In this document: one piece after another, positions 52,195 through 60,724 of the stretch
Numbering within the stretch: position 1 is the first letter of the stretch
Layout: every line of letters begins with the position of its first letter
Assembly: GCA_040389965.1 (NCBI GenBank)
Contig: JAZJZF010000021.1
Span: forward strand, 92,096-156,095
Direction: 5' to 3'
DNA: 64,000 nucleotides
From: UBA4416 sp040389965
Lineage (GTDB): Bacteria > Bacteroidota > Bacteroidia > B-17B0 > Aurantibacillaceae
Position numbers and translations under genes: made by a program
Notes under the pieces: model-generated
Databases searched by the model: none
Seen by the model: the letters and a program-made list of their open reading frames with translations, nothing else
Told to the model about the DNA's origin: nothing

Positions 52195-52205
52195 TGCAAA
52201 TAGTA

Positions 52206-52949
52206 TTAGTGTTTTTTATCTAATGCATCTAACGCTTTTTTACAGTCATTTAGTCTCTTGATAGCCGTTAAATTTGAAAGAAAAGCAACTATTGTTACCG
52301 GAATGGTAAAAACAGACATTGTTTCAAATACATGAAAGCTTATACCATGGATATAGAACTTATAGTCCCCCCCGATATACGTGGCTAAAATACCACAGGC
52401 CAAAGCCGATACTCCAATAGTAACAACACGTTCGGGTCTTTGCATTAATCCTCCTTTACATTCTATTCCCAGGCCCTCTGCCCTGGCTCTTGTATAGCTT
52501 ACCATCATTGAACCTATAAGCGCTACAAAAGCAAATAAAGAGCTTAGAAAAAAGTGATGTGCTACCAGGTAATAACAGATACCAAAAAACATAACCAGTT
52601 CGCTATATCTGTCTAAAACAGAATCGAACAAAGCTCCAAAGGTACTCGACATATTTCCCAGTCTTGCCACCTGCCCATCGAGCATATCAAACAAACCGGC
52701 AAACAGGATCAATCCTCCCGCCCAGCCAACATAAGACAAATCGCTGCGATTCGACTCTTCGGCACCAAATATGAAAATAACAGCCACACCAATGTTAAGT
52801 GCAAAACCAATAACGGTTACCATATTAGGTGTAAGACCTATTTTAATTAAAAATTTAACGAGTGGATTTATTACTACATAAATTCCCTTTTGCAACTTAT
52901 CTCTTAAAGGAATTTTATGTATGTGACCTGTTGTAATTGCTGTTGCCAT
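52206..52949 (-). CDS. CDP-alcohol phosphatidyltransferase, candidate phosphatidylinositol(-phosphate) synthase
   Basis: The 247-residue inner-membrane enzyme has the complete CDP-alcohol motif: Asp88, Asp91-Gly92, Ala95-Arg96, Gly105, Asp109 and Asp113 (DMLDGQVARL then FGALFDSVLD), and about six membrane segments. Such enzymes join a CDP-diacylglycerol to an alcohol; the presence of the inositol-phosphate synthase gene in the same operon suggests inositol-1-phosphate or inositol. Phosphatidylglycerophosphate synthase is a less likely alternative. The gene is 51 bases after the DUF5686 gene. Confidence 0.88.
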   Translation of the reverse strand: MATAITTGHIHKIPLRDKLQKGIYVVINPLVKFLIKIGLTPNMVTVIGFALNIGVAVIFIFGAEESNRSDLSYVGWAGGLILFAGLFDMLDGQVARLGNMSSTFGALFDSVLDRYSELVMFFGICYYLVAHHFFLSSLFAFVALIGSMMVSYTRARAEGLGIECKGGLMQRPERVVTIGVSALACGILATYIGGDYKFYIHGISFHVFETMSVFTIPVTIVAFLSNLTAIKRLNDCKKALDALDKKH

Positions 52950-53000
52950 GATGATAATTTAATTGTGTATGTAATTTTTAGTCGTGAATTGTATGCTATA

Positions 53001-55565
53001 TTAAAAGTCAAATTTAAAACGGGCTCTGATCCCAAGCTGTGACACATCAGGATGATCGAGGTAAGTGAAGCGTTTTACAAGATCTACTCTGAAAAATTTA
53101 AAAATGTTGGCAATACCAATGCTTCCTTCTATATAGGGCTTAGCACCAAGGCTATAAGTTATAGGTATGCCCTCCGGCGTTAGCGGAAACTGGTATAAAC
53201 CATCCGATTTAGCCGGATTATTCTGATCGCTGATACTACCGTATAGTACTTTCAGACTCATTGCTTCACGCCATTTCAAGCGTTTTATGACAGGAATTTT
53301 ATTAAAGAAAAAACCGTTAAAGTTATGATCGAGTTGTATACTTGCATACTGATCGCTCACAAACTCAAGGAAATTCATTAAGTTATAGGATTGCAATTGG
53401 TAAGAATACGTTTGGTTGGCACGATGTACAGATAATAAAGGGAAAGGCACTTTACCAAAAACCTTTCCTCCTTCAACTGCCACATCGGTAAAACCTAATT
53501 GTGATAAATAAAACCGTTTCGTAATATTTAAGGAGATATTCTGGTAATTATATTCTCCACCCAATAAACCTTTAATTCCGTTAATGTACCTTAATGTAAA
53601 GATCGGCTCTTTAAATGAAATTGGAATACGATACGTTTTTCCCTGATAAAATTTCTCGTTGGGTGCCCATCTTAATACAACAGAGACTTCCGACGTTTGC
53701 AGATTTTTAATGTCATTTACAGCATCATTATAATCAACGCCATTGTAATGAAGGCCGCCTGCCGCCTGCTGTATCCAGTTTTTATACCCTATGGAAAATG
53801 AAAAGTGATTATTAAATTCATTCAGATATTCCAGGTTTAGAATATCGTTGTATAACCATTTGTCATTATTACCTCTTTTAAAAGACAATAAAAAATTATC
53901 TTCCTGTATAAATTGTAACTCCTGTCCCGGTATTTTCGTTTCACGTTGGTAGCTCGCTTTTAAGTATTTTACAGGGAAATCGTAAATACTGCGCTTGGTT
54001 AATGAATAAGTGACGCCACCATAATATTTCCATTTTTTATCTTTAAATCCATAAGCACCATAACCCTCCAATACTACTTTTTTACTGAAGGCATTGGTTG
54101 TTTTGCCTCCTACTCTCAGCCTGAAACCTTCTACGGGGTTAAAGCTATAAAAAGTACTTACGGGTCCCAGGTCAAAATAACGCCATATGGTTTTATAACC
54201 TGCAAACACTAATATGAATATATCCATCGAACGTTTAAAGGCAGGAACTTTTTTAATGCTATCAATGGTTGTATATACGCCTTTTTCGGAAGTTGATAAT
54301 TCAGTATGGCGGTTATCTACCCAAAAGCTGTCAGCCTGTGTAGTAGCGTTATCCATAATCTCCAGGGCATCGCCTTTATAATCTTTATCAGGCCTCGGAT
54401 GATTGACAAGGTATTTTTTATAAGAAACGATTCTTTGTCCGTAAAGTCCCATTTTTCCTTTATCGAGGCCGAAATCAGCAGAGAACTCATCGTTCACAAG
54501 GGTATATCCATAGTCAGGGTTTTTCTCGAACTCCTGAACTATTTTTAATTCTTTAACCCAGTTCAGGTTAATGTCCTTATTAACCGTCATGTCAATTTTA
54601 GATACAGCATAGCTGCTATCCATAGCGATATACATAGAACCCTGGAATAAAAAATCGGCATGATTTCGCGGTACAAAATCGAGTTTAATATATTTAGTTG
54701 CTTTTTCAACTATAGTATCAGCAATAAAAAATTTATAAAACGTGGGCGATAAATTTGCTATAGGACTAATGAACTGATTGGTAAGCATCGTAATATTATT
54801 ATCATAAATATTAATATCCTGATATAAATACTTAGTGTATGTTTCCGTTCCCTGATCGTTGAGATAACCTTCAAAGGCTACCGTTTTTTTACCTTTTACA
54901 ATTTCCTTTTTTTCGCTGGGCGATTTTCTATAATATACTTCCGACAACGATTCGCTCATATAAACAGGAAGTACCGGTTTCCCCTGTAGTTTTGTAGTAT
55001 CAAGGTTTTCGAACACAAACTGAAACTTTTTAAAAGCTTTACGGCTTTTAAATTTATCCGTCACATTACTTAATGCAAACTGGAGTTTTTCATACTTCTC
55101 GTATTCATAATAATCAAATCCTTCTTTCCTGTTTTGCGATTTATGCTCTATGACTTTTCTGATCAGCTCAACCGCCGGATTATCTTTATTGCGGTATTTC
55201 GATTTTTGTCCTTTTACAACTACCTCATTCAATTGCTTGGCATCAACAGTAAGTTTAAAATTGATCATTTGCGTTGTACCGGCTATTACCTCTTTACTTA
55301 AGGGTACATAACCCATAGCCAACACTTTTAATTTGGTGTATGACAGTTCATTGGTCTCTAAAAGATAATTACCATTAGCATCGCTGGTAGTACCTACACT
55401 GGACTCATCAAAAAACACCGTTGCAAAAGCAATAGGTTCTGCGGTTTTAGTATCTTTAATAGTTCCTTTAACGACAGTAATTTGCGCAAAAACAGATTTG
55501 CCTGATAACAGCAAAAGCATTACGACAAAGCAATAATTAACTATTTTTTTTAGTGGCAAATACAT
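53001..55565 (-). CDS. DUF5686 outer-membrane protein with carboxypeptidase-regulatory-like domain
   Basis: The 854-residue product has a signal peptide (CFVVMLLLLSGKSVFAQ). Residues about 28-115 are a CarboxypepD_reg-like beta domain (VVKGTIKDTKTAEPIAFATVFF). The large remainder is the DUF5686 family, common in Bacteroidota; the later part shows many alternating beta strands and ends GIRARFKFDF, with a terminal Phe typical of outer-membrane barrels. The first codons overlap the GtrA-like gene by 29 bases. Position inside the lipid operon suggests transport or assembly of the lipid at the outer membrane, inferred. Confidence 0.82.
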   Translation of the reverse strand: MYLPLKKIVNYCFVVMLLLLSGKSVFAQITVVKGTIKDTKTAEPIAFATVFFDESSVGTTSDANGNYLLETNELSYTKLKVLAMGYVPLSKEVIAGTTQMINFKLTVDAKQLNEVVVKGQKSKYRNKDNPAVELIRKVIEHKSQNRKEGFDYYEYEKYEKLQFALSNVTDKFKSRKAFKKFQFVFENLDTTKLQGKPVLPVYMSESLSEVYYRKSPSEKKEIVKGKKTVAFEGYLNDQGTETYTKYLYQDINIYDNNITMLTNQFISPIANLSPTFYKFFIADTIVEKATKYIKLDFVPRNHADFLFQGSMYIAMDSSYAVSKIDMTVNKDINLNWVKELKIVQEFEKNPDYGYTLVNDEFSADFGLDKGKMGLYGQRIVSYKKYLVNHPRPDKDYKGDALEIMDNATTQADSFWVDNRHTELSTSEKGVYTTIDSIKKVPAFKRSMDIFILVFAGYKTIWRYFDLGPVSTFYSFNPVEGFRLRVGGKTTNAFSKKVVLEGYGAYGFKDKKWKYYGGVTYSLTKRSIYDFPVKYLKASYQRETKIPGQELQFIQEDNFLLSFKRGNNDKWLYNDILNLEYLNEFNNHFSFSIGYKNWIQQAAGGLHYNGVDYNDAVNDIKNLQTSEVSVVLRWAPNEKFYQGKTYRIPISFKEPIFTLRYINGIKGLLGGEYNYQNISLNITKRFYLSQLGFTDVAVEGGKVFGKVPFPLLSVHRANQTYSYQLQSYNLMNFLEFVSDQYASIQLDHNFNGFFFNKIPVIKRLKWREAMSLKVLYGSISDQNNPAKSDGLYQFPLTPEGIPITYSLGAKPYIEGSIGIANIFKFFRVDLVKRFTYLDHPDVSQLGIRARFKFDF

Positions 55566-55923
55566 AATGTTTTTGTAACGTATAATTAAATCCCAGCCCT
55601 ACACAAACAGCCGTTATAGTTTTTGATAAAAGATAATTGACCAGAAAAAACTGCGTCAATACATAAGTACCCAGTAAGTTTAGTAAGAGGCTTCCTACCC
55701 ATACTAAAGCATATTTAAAGCCCTGATTCTGAACAGAGGCATCTGTGGCATTAAACGACCAGTACCTGTTTATGCTAAAATTAACCACTGCACCTACAAT
55801 AGCTCCCAACGCAACAGCAGTTAAATAGTACTGATGGCATATTTCCGCCATAAAAAATGTGAAAGAAAAATCAACCAACGTTGAGATCAAAGAAGCCAAT
55901 TGTGCTTTCAGAAATTTATGCAT
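55537..55923 (-). CDS. GtrA-like small membrane protein
   Basis: The 128-residue product from ATG 55923 (MHKFLKAQLASLIST) has four membrane segments and the GtrA pattern: DFSFTFFM, GAIVGAVVNFSINRYWSF, and the ending FNYTLQKHYVFA. GtrA proteins are thought to move or stabilise polyprenyl-linked or lipid-linked sugars in the membrane. An in-frame ATG at 55953 would add ten poorly fitting residues. It overlaps the phosphatase remnant upstream by 8 bases and the DUF5686 gene downstream by 29. Confidence 0.85.
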   Translation of the reverse strand: MHKFLKAQLASLISTLVDFSFTFFMAEICHQYYLTAVALGAIVGAVVNFSINRYWSFNATDASVQNQGFKYALVWVGSLLLNLLGTYVLTQFFLVNYLLSKTITAVCVGLGFNYTLQKHYVFATKKNS

Positions 55924-56128
55924 GGCTCTTTGAATAAATGGTGTTAATAACAAAATTGATTGGGAGAAAGAGCAGATTAACTGTCATTACCGGTACCTCA
56001 CCTATAACAATTTTTTTGCTGCCTTTCCCCCAACTCTTTTCCACCTTTACAAAAACAACCCCACCTGCTACACTGGTAGCAGGCTTGGGTGTCTCAAAAA
56101 AAGCAGTTATCATTTTGTAGAAGTTCAT
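55916..56128 (-). pseudogene. Shrunken PgpA-like lipid phosphatase remnant
   Basis: A 70-residue frame starts with an ATG overlapping the inositol-phosphate synthase stop (TAATG). Residues about 28-60 match the core of phosphatidylglycerophosphatase A: VEKSWGKGSKKIVIGEV, then LLFLPIN, aligned to the usual K-x-E-x-x-WG...VVIDE...LL-x-x-P pattern. The normal family has about 150 residues. Here the region between the start (MNFYKMITAFFE) and that core is missing, the rest after residue 62 is absent, and the Asp of the conserved DE metal site is Gly (IGEV). Internal deletion of a PgpA gene explains this best. A new short gene is the alternative. Confidence 0.5.
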
Positions 56129-57459
56129 TACATTGATTCAACCAGTTCCTGATAATAATCTAAGCCTAAGTGTGTGATTAAATCTTCTCCCATAATATGA
56201 CGTAATGTATTTTGCAGTTTAATTAACTGTTTAAAAATATCATGTTCTGGTTTTAAGCCTTCGGCTGTTTGAGGAGATTTAAAATAAAAGGATAACCATT
56301 CCTGAATACCGCTCATTTGGGAACGTTTAGCAAGATCCATAAACAAGGCAAGATCTAAAACAATAGGTGCTGCTAAGATAGAATCACGACACAGGAAATT
56401 AATTTTTATCTGCATCGGATAACCCATCCATCCAAAAATATCAACATTATCCCAGCTCTCTTTGTTATCACCACGTGGAGGATAATAATTGATTCTCACT
56501 TTATGATACATATCGCCATATAAAGCAGGATTTGATTCCGGTTCAAAAATTTCGTCCAACACACTTAATTTTGATACTTCTTTCGTTTTAAAGTTTTCTG
56601 GATCATCCAATACTTTACCATCTCTGTTACCTAAGATATTTGTAGAGAACCATCCGTTAACGCCAAGGGCACGTGCATGTAAGCCCGGGGCAACGATTGT
56701 TTTCATTAACGTTTGTCCTGTTTTAAAATCTTTTCCGGCAATTGGTGTTTGCGTTTCTTTTGCCAGTTCAATTAATGCAGGAATATCAACCGTTAAATTT
56801 GGCGCCCCATTAGCAAACGGAACACCCATTTTTAAGGCGGCATAAGCATAGATCATACTTGGAGCAATGCGCTCGTCGTTATTTTTCATAGCTATTTCCA
56901 ATAACTCTACGCTGGCATGAATATCAGATGGCTCTACATATTTTTCGGTTGAAGCACACCATACAATCACCACACGCTCGCAGTTATTTTCTTTTTTAAA
57001 ACGTTTAATGTCTTCCATTAACTCTAAAGCCATATCATACTTAGTAGCCGCTTTCTTTACGTTAGGCCCATCAATATTTTTGATATAACTTCTGTCAAAT
57101 ACCGCAGACATTGGTTTTATTTTCTCCAATTCGCTTTTCAATTCATGGATCTGGTGTACTTCCAAAACCTTAGCATTTAAAGCCGATTCATACACATTGT
57201 CTTCAAAAATATCCCAGCCGCCAAAAACGATGTCATTTAAATCTGCCAATGGCACAAAATCTTTGATCTTTGGGTTGCGGCCATCTGTGCGCTTTCCTAA
57301 ACGGATGGTACTCATTTGTGTAAGGGAACCTATCGGCGCAGATATTCCTTTTTTTACTGCCTCTACACCTGCAATTAAGGTGGTAGCAACTGCTCCAAGT
57401 CCCGGAATTAAAATTCCTAGTTTTCCGTTGGCAGGTTTTGGGGGTTGAATTGTATTCAT
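56128..57459 (-). CDS. Myo-inositol-1-phosphate (inositol-3-phosphate) synthase
   Basis: The 443-residue enzyme turns glucose-6-phosphate into inositol-phosphate using NAD. The dinucleotide site is visible at the start (LGILIPGLGAVATTLIAG), and the NNDERIAPSMIYAYAAL and GKDFKTGQTLMKT blocks are typical, together with GWFSTNILGNRDG and a final KSPQTAEGLKPEHDIF segment. Inositol production in bacteria usually feeds lipid or glycan synthesis. The stop shares a base with the start of the phosphatase remnant. It follows the GNAT-like gene after a 57-base gap. Confidence 0.95.
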   Translation of the reverse strand: MNTIQPPKPANGKLGILIPGLGAVATTLIAGVEAVKKGISAPIGSLTQMSTIRLGKRTDGRNPKIKDFVPLADLNDIVFGGWDIFEDNVYESALNAKVLEVHQIHELKSELEKIKPMSAVFDRSYIKNIDGPNVKKAATKYDMALELMEDIKRFKKENNCERVVIVWCASTEKYVEPSDIHASVELLEIAMKNNDERIAPSMIYAYAALKMGVPFANGAPNLTVDIPALIELAKETQTPIAGKDFKTGQTLMKTIVAPGLHARALGVNGWFSTNILGNRDGKVLDDPENFKTKEVSKLSVLDEIFEPESNPALYGDMYHKVRINYYPPRGDNKESWDNVDIFGWMGYPMQIKINFLCRDSILAAPIVLDLALFMDLAKRSQMSGIQEWLSFYFKSPQTAEGLKPEHDIFKQLIKLQNTLRHIMGEDLITHLGLDYYQELVESM

Positions 57460-57516
57460 GGTTTTTGTTTTTTATATGTTTATATATTGTCTCTTTTTAT
57501 TTGCTTTAATATCTCC

Positions 57517-58641
57517 TTATTCAATATTCATTGAATACAACCGATGGGTTTTGTACACAGCGCTTCCAATGTTTTTTAATTCACGGTTCATCATTTCATT
57601 ATTTTCTAAGATCCAGGAAGCTTCAGCCCCTGTATATTTTTTTCTTCGGGCCGCTTCTGTAATCTTTGTATAAAAACACGCTTCAATGCCTAATGTTCGA
57701 TAAGGTTCCAATATTCCTAACGTAATAACCCTTACGGAGTTTATTTTTGACTTGTTAAACAGTAATTTAAAAACGCCTGTAGGTAATAACCTTCCTTTTC
57801 TGACATTCTTTTGGATTTGGTTAATATTGGGAAGTGCCAATGCAAACCCAATTACTTCGCCATTTTTTTCTGCAACCAAAGTAAAATCTGTATCCAGGAT
57901 TAACTTCATGCTTTTTGCTACATAATCAAATTCTTCATCTGTAAACGGCACAAAACCCCAGTTCTTGTCCCAGGCCTTGTTATAGATCTTTTTAATACTG
58001 CTGGCCTCCTGGGCAAAGTTTTTAAGGTTAGCCGTGCGAATAGTAATTCCATTACGTTGCAAACGTTTCTCAATATTTTTGGCCAAATACATGATCCTTT
58101 CCGGAATAGTGTATTCTCCAAACCAATAAGACAACAGATCCATTTGTTTTATGAACCCGTATTTTTCCAGATAGTCTTTGTAATAAGGTTTATTGTAAGT
58201 GGTCATAACCTGTGGCGGATGTTGAAAACCATCTATTAATACGCCGCAAGGGTCGTTAGTGGTATAATTCACAGGACCTATAATTTTATTTATACCTTTT
58301 TCTGCATGCCAGTTAACAACAGCTTCCAACAGTTTTTCGGCAACTTCATAGTCTTTCACTGTGTCGAAAAAGCCAAAGAATGCTTCGTTCTTTTTAACCT
58401 GCTCCGTATAATTTCGATTAATAATAGCGGCAACACGTCCTACGACTTCATCTCCTTTTTTTGCAAGAAATAATTGTAATTGTAAATGCTTTAAGGAAGG
58501 ATGTTTGCCTGTTGTAAGCATATCGCGCTGAGTAATATATAACTCAGGCACATAATTCGCGTCATCCGCATAAAGATCATGCGGAAAATCGATGAACTGC
58601 TTTAATTCGTTTTTAGAAATGACAGGAGTAATAATAATCAT
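57517..58641 (-). CDS. GNAT-fold acyltransferase-like protein, candidate ceramide N-acyltransferase
   Basis: The 374-residue protein is tandem alpha/beta with two GNAT-like halves. The first half (about 1-170) includes the LFLAKKGDEVVGRVAAIINRNY core strand and GPVNYTTNDPCGVLIDGF. The second half has FTLVAEKNGEVIGFALALPN and a late RVITLGILEPYRTLGIEACFY block resembling the acetyl-CoA loop. It lies 17 bases downstream of serine palmitoyltransferase. In bacteria where ceramide synthesis is known, a GNAT-type protein acylates the long-chain base. Family is clear; the acyl acceptor is inferred. Confidence 0.78.
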   Translation of the reverse strand: MIIITPVISKNELKQFIDFPHDLYADDANYVPELYITQRDMLTTGKHPSLKHLQLQLFLAKKGDEVVGRVAAIINRNYTEQVKKNEAFFGFFDTVKDYEVAEKLLEAVVNWHAEKGINKIIGPVNYTTNDPCGVLIDGFQHPPQVMTTYNKPYYKDYLEKYGFIKQMDLLSYWFGEYTIPERIMYLAKNIEKRLQRNGITIRTANLKNFAQEASSIKKIYNKAWDKNWGFVPFTDEEFDYVAKSMKLILDTDFTLVAEKNGEVIGFALALPNINQIQKNVRKGRLLPTGVFKLLFNKSKINSVRVITLGILEPYRTLGIEACFYTKITEAARRKKYTGAEASWILENNEMMNRELKNIGSAVYKTHRLYSMNIE

Positions 58642-58658
58642 CTGAATGTATTTAATGA

Positions 58659-59873
58659 TTAATAAGATAAAACACTGTGCTTTTCTTTAATGTCGAGTAA
58701 TTTTGCCACTTTATCAATTTTCTCCATTGCAAAATCAATCTGCTCTCTGGTATGAGTAGCCATTAACGAAAAACGGATCAAACTGCTATCAGACTTCACT
58801 GCCGGTGATACCACAGGATTTACAAATACCTGTTCATCCAACAATAACTTCGTCATTTGATAAGTTTTTATATCATCTCTTACATATATAGGAATAATAG
58901 GAGTTTGCGTTGGACCTACTTCAAAACCCAGTTCATGTAAGCATTTAAGTGTATAATTGGTATTATCCCATAAAGCCTCCATACGCCATGGCTCATTTTT
59001 TATCACATCCAATGCTGCTGATGCGCTTATAACGGATGCCGGCGTAGCGCTTGCACTAAATATTAAAGAACGTGCATTGTGTTTCAGGTATTCTATCACA
59101 TCGCTATCGGCAGCCAGAAAACCACCCAACGATGCAAGGGATTTGCTGAATGTACCTACTATAATATCTGTTTTATCTGTTAACCCAAAATGATCTGCCG
59201 TTCCTCTTCCCTGATTACCTAATACTCCCAGCGAATGAGCATCGTCTACCATGATCATTGCTCCATACTTCTCGCACAGATCAACAATACCCGGAAGATC
59301 GGCAATATCTCCTTCCATACTAAATACACCGTCAACTACGATTAATTTAATAGCTTCAGTGGGCAAACCGGAAAGCACTTTTTCAAGGCTTTCCATATTG
59401 TTATGTTTAAATTTTAAAATTTTTGAAAACGAAAGTCGTGTACCTTCATAAATAGAAGCATGATCGTTTTCATCGATAATAATATAATCGTGTCTTCCCG
59501 TTAAGGACGCTACTACACCCAAATTAGTCTGGAAACCTGTACTAAAGATCAATGCAGATTGTTTACCTAAGAATTTTGCCAATTTCTCTTCAAGCTCTAA
59601 ATGAATATCGAGTGTGCCATTTAAAAAGCGGGAACCCGCACAGCCTGTCCCATATTTATCAATGGCAATCTTCGCCTGTTCCTTTATATAAGGATGATTG
59701 GTAAGCCCCATGTAACTATTGGAGCCAAACATTAAAACTTCTTTATTATTTATTTTAACCACAGTATCCTGATCAGAGGAGATAGGACGGAAATAAGGAT
59801 ATATATTAGCCTGTCTGGCTTCTTGAGCTCTTTTATCTGATTGCAATCTTTTTTGTGCGTATAAATTTTTCAT
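58659..59873 (-). CDS. spt: Serine palmitoyltransferase-like alpha-oxoamine synthase
   Basis: The 404-residue PLP enzyme joins an acyl thioester to serine to give a 3-keto long-chain base, the first sphingolipid step. The PLP lysine is Lys244 (GTFSKSLASLGG), with His138 (NDHAS), Asp210 and His213 (MVDDAHSLG) around the cofactor. The related KBL and BioF enzymes differ in details; full length without a mitochondrial-type extension and the surrounding lipid genes favour SPT. It opens the lipid part of the operon behind the MarR gene. Confidence 0.88.
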   Translation of the reverse strand: MKNLYAQKRLQSDKRAQEARQANIYPYFRPISSDQDTVVKINNKEVLMFGSNSYMGLTNHPYIKEQAKIAIDKYGTGCAGSRFLNGTLDIHLELEEKLAKFLGKQSALIFSTGFQTNLGVVASLTGRHDYIIIDENDHASIYEGTRLSFSKILKFKHNNMESLEKVLSGLPTEAIKLIVVDGVFSMEGDIADLPGIVDLCEKYGAMIMVDDAHSLGVLGNQGRGTADHFGLTDKTDIIVGTFSKSLASLGGFLAADSDVIEYLKHNARSLIFSASATPASVISASAALDVIKNEPWRMEALWDNTNYTLKCLHELGFEVGPTQTPIIPIYVRDDIKTYQMTKLLLDEQVFVNPVVSPAVKSDSSLIRFSLMATHTREQIDFAMEKIDKVAKLLDIKEKHSVLSY

Positions 59874-59914
59874 AATTTTTATTCTACTTTAAACCTTTTG
59901 ATTTAGAATCCTAC

Positions 59915-60376
59915 CTACTGATCAATCTGATCTTTGCCCGGTTTACATTCTTTTTTTATAATGTCGAGTACTTTATTACTGGTAATCACATCACTTTTAT
60001 GAATTTTTCTTGTAAGCTCTTTATCAATTTTCATGAATAATTCGATGGCCTCTTTACCAATTTTAATTCCGGCCTCAGTCGCTTCTATTATGTTCTTCCT
60101 ACGATCACCCTCAACCGGAATGCGTTTTACAAAACGTTTCTTTTCTAAAATATCAATGATCCTTAATATCCCCGATTTATTTTTCTGACTGATAACAGCA
60201 AGGTCGTTTTGAATAATTTTCTTTTTAGGATTTACAGAAAGAAGTACCAGCACTTCCATTTGTTCGAAAGTGATGTTTGTACCGAGTGCTAAAAAGTGAC
60301 TGTTAATCCTGTTGGTAAGCAATCTGCCGGCCTGAACGATGGAAGCACCTAATTGATTTTTTGACTTTGAGATCAT
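59915..60376 (-). CDS. MarR-family transcriptional regulator
   Basis: The product is 153 residues from ATG 60376 (MISKSKNQLGASIVQAG). The longer frame would need a TTG at 60403 that lies inside the palindrome, so the ATG is preferred. The winged helix-turn-helix is residues about 30-100 (TFEQMEVLVLLSVNPKKKIIQNDLAVISQKNKSGILRIIDILEKKRFVKR in blocks, GDRRKN wing). It lies 41 bases upstream of spt on the same strand, and a perfect palindrome upstream suggests autoregulation. Such regulators usually answer to small lipophilic ligands; the ligand is unknown. Confidence 0.87.
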   Translation of the reverse strand: MISKSKNQLGASIVQAGRLLTNRINSHFLALGTNITFEQMEVLVLLSVNPKKKIIQNDLAVISQKNKSGILRIIDILEKKRFVKRIPVEGDRRKNIIEATEAGIKIGKEAIELFMKIDKELTRKIHKSDVITSNKVLDIIKKECKPGKDQIDQ

Positions 60377-60391
60377 CTTAATTTTAACTGA

Positions 60392-60403
60392 TTGATTAAT
60401 CAA
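60392..60403. promoter_or_regulatory. Candidate MarR operator
   Basis: TTGATTAATCAA is a perfect 12-base palindrome starting 16 bases upstream of the regulator ATG at 60376. Its size and symmetry fit MarR-family operators, and it overlaps the likely 5' leader or promoter region of the regulator-lipid operon. Confidence 0.55.
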
Positions 60404-60724
60404 CTATTGATGATGCAAATGTCCGTTAGTAAATTGTATATATAAAGGTCTAATGTTCGGCATAATTGGTCAATATGCCGTCTCTTTTATTTTTTATAAT
60501 AACACGATGATATAAATACAATGGGGTATGCATTTTTTTTACACAAGAAAAAATATTTTCACATGTAGACATCATCGTTCTGTTTTAGAAAATGGCTTGT
60601 AAATGCCAGTAAAATCAGCTAATACAGTGTTTAAAAAATAATGATGGAACGGTAGCAGAAATTTATTTCCACTTTAATTTTTAAAGAACGATAAACAAAA
60701 AGACAGCTCGTCTGTTGTTCGCGA
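60404..60724. other. Intergenic stretch of 321 bases between the lipid-operon regulator and the AraC gene
   Basis: No coding frame is seen. The left part holds a dyad (60458-60480, CGGCAT and ATGCCG arms with an ATTG/CAAT inner pair) and the right end has a weak 4-bp hairpin followed by T on the - strand, a possible AraC terminator. The rest is AT-rich. Confidence 0.6.
60458..60480. repeat. Imperfect dyad upstream of the MarR gene
   Basis: CGGCAT (60458-60463) faces ATGCCG (60475-60480), with ATTG and CAAT pairing inside and one unpaired base. It is about 55 bases upstream of the 12-base palindrome and may be a second control site of the same operon. Confidence 0.45.

Noticed and set aside
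60697..60713. Terminator of the AraC gene
   Set aside because: The stem is only 4-5 bp, too weak to list, although T residues follow on the - strand.
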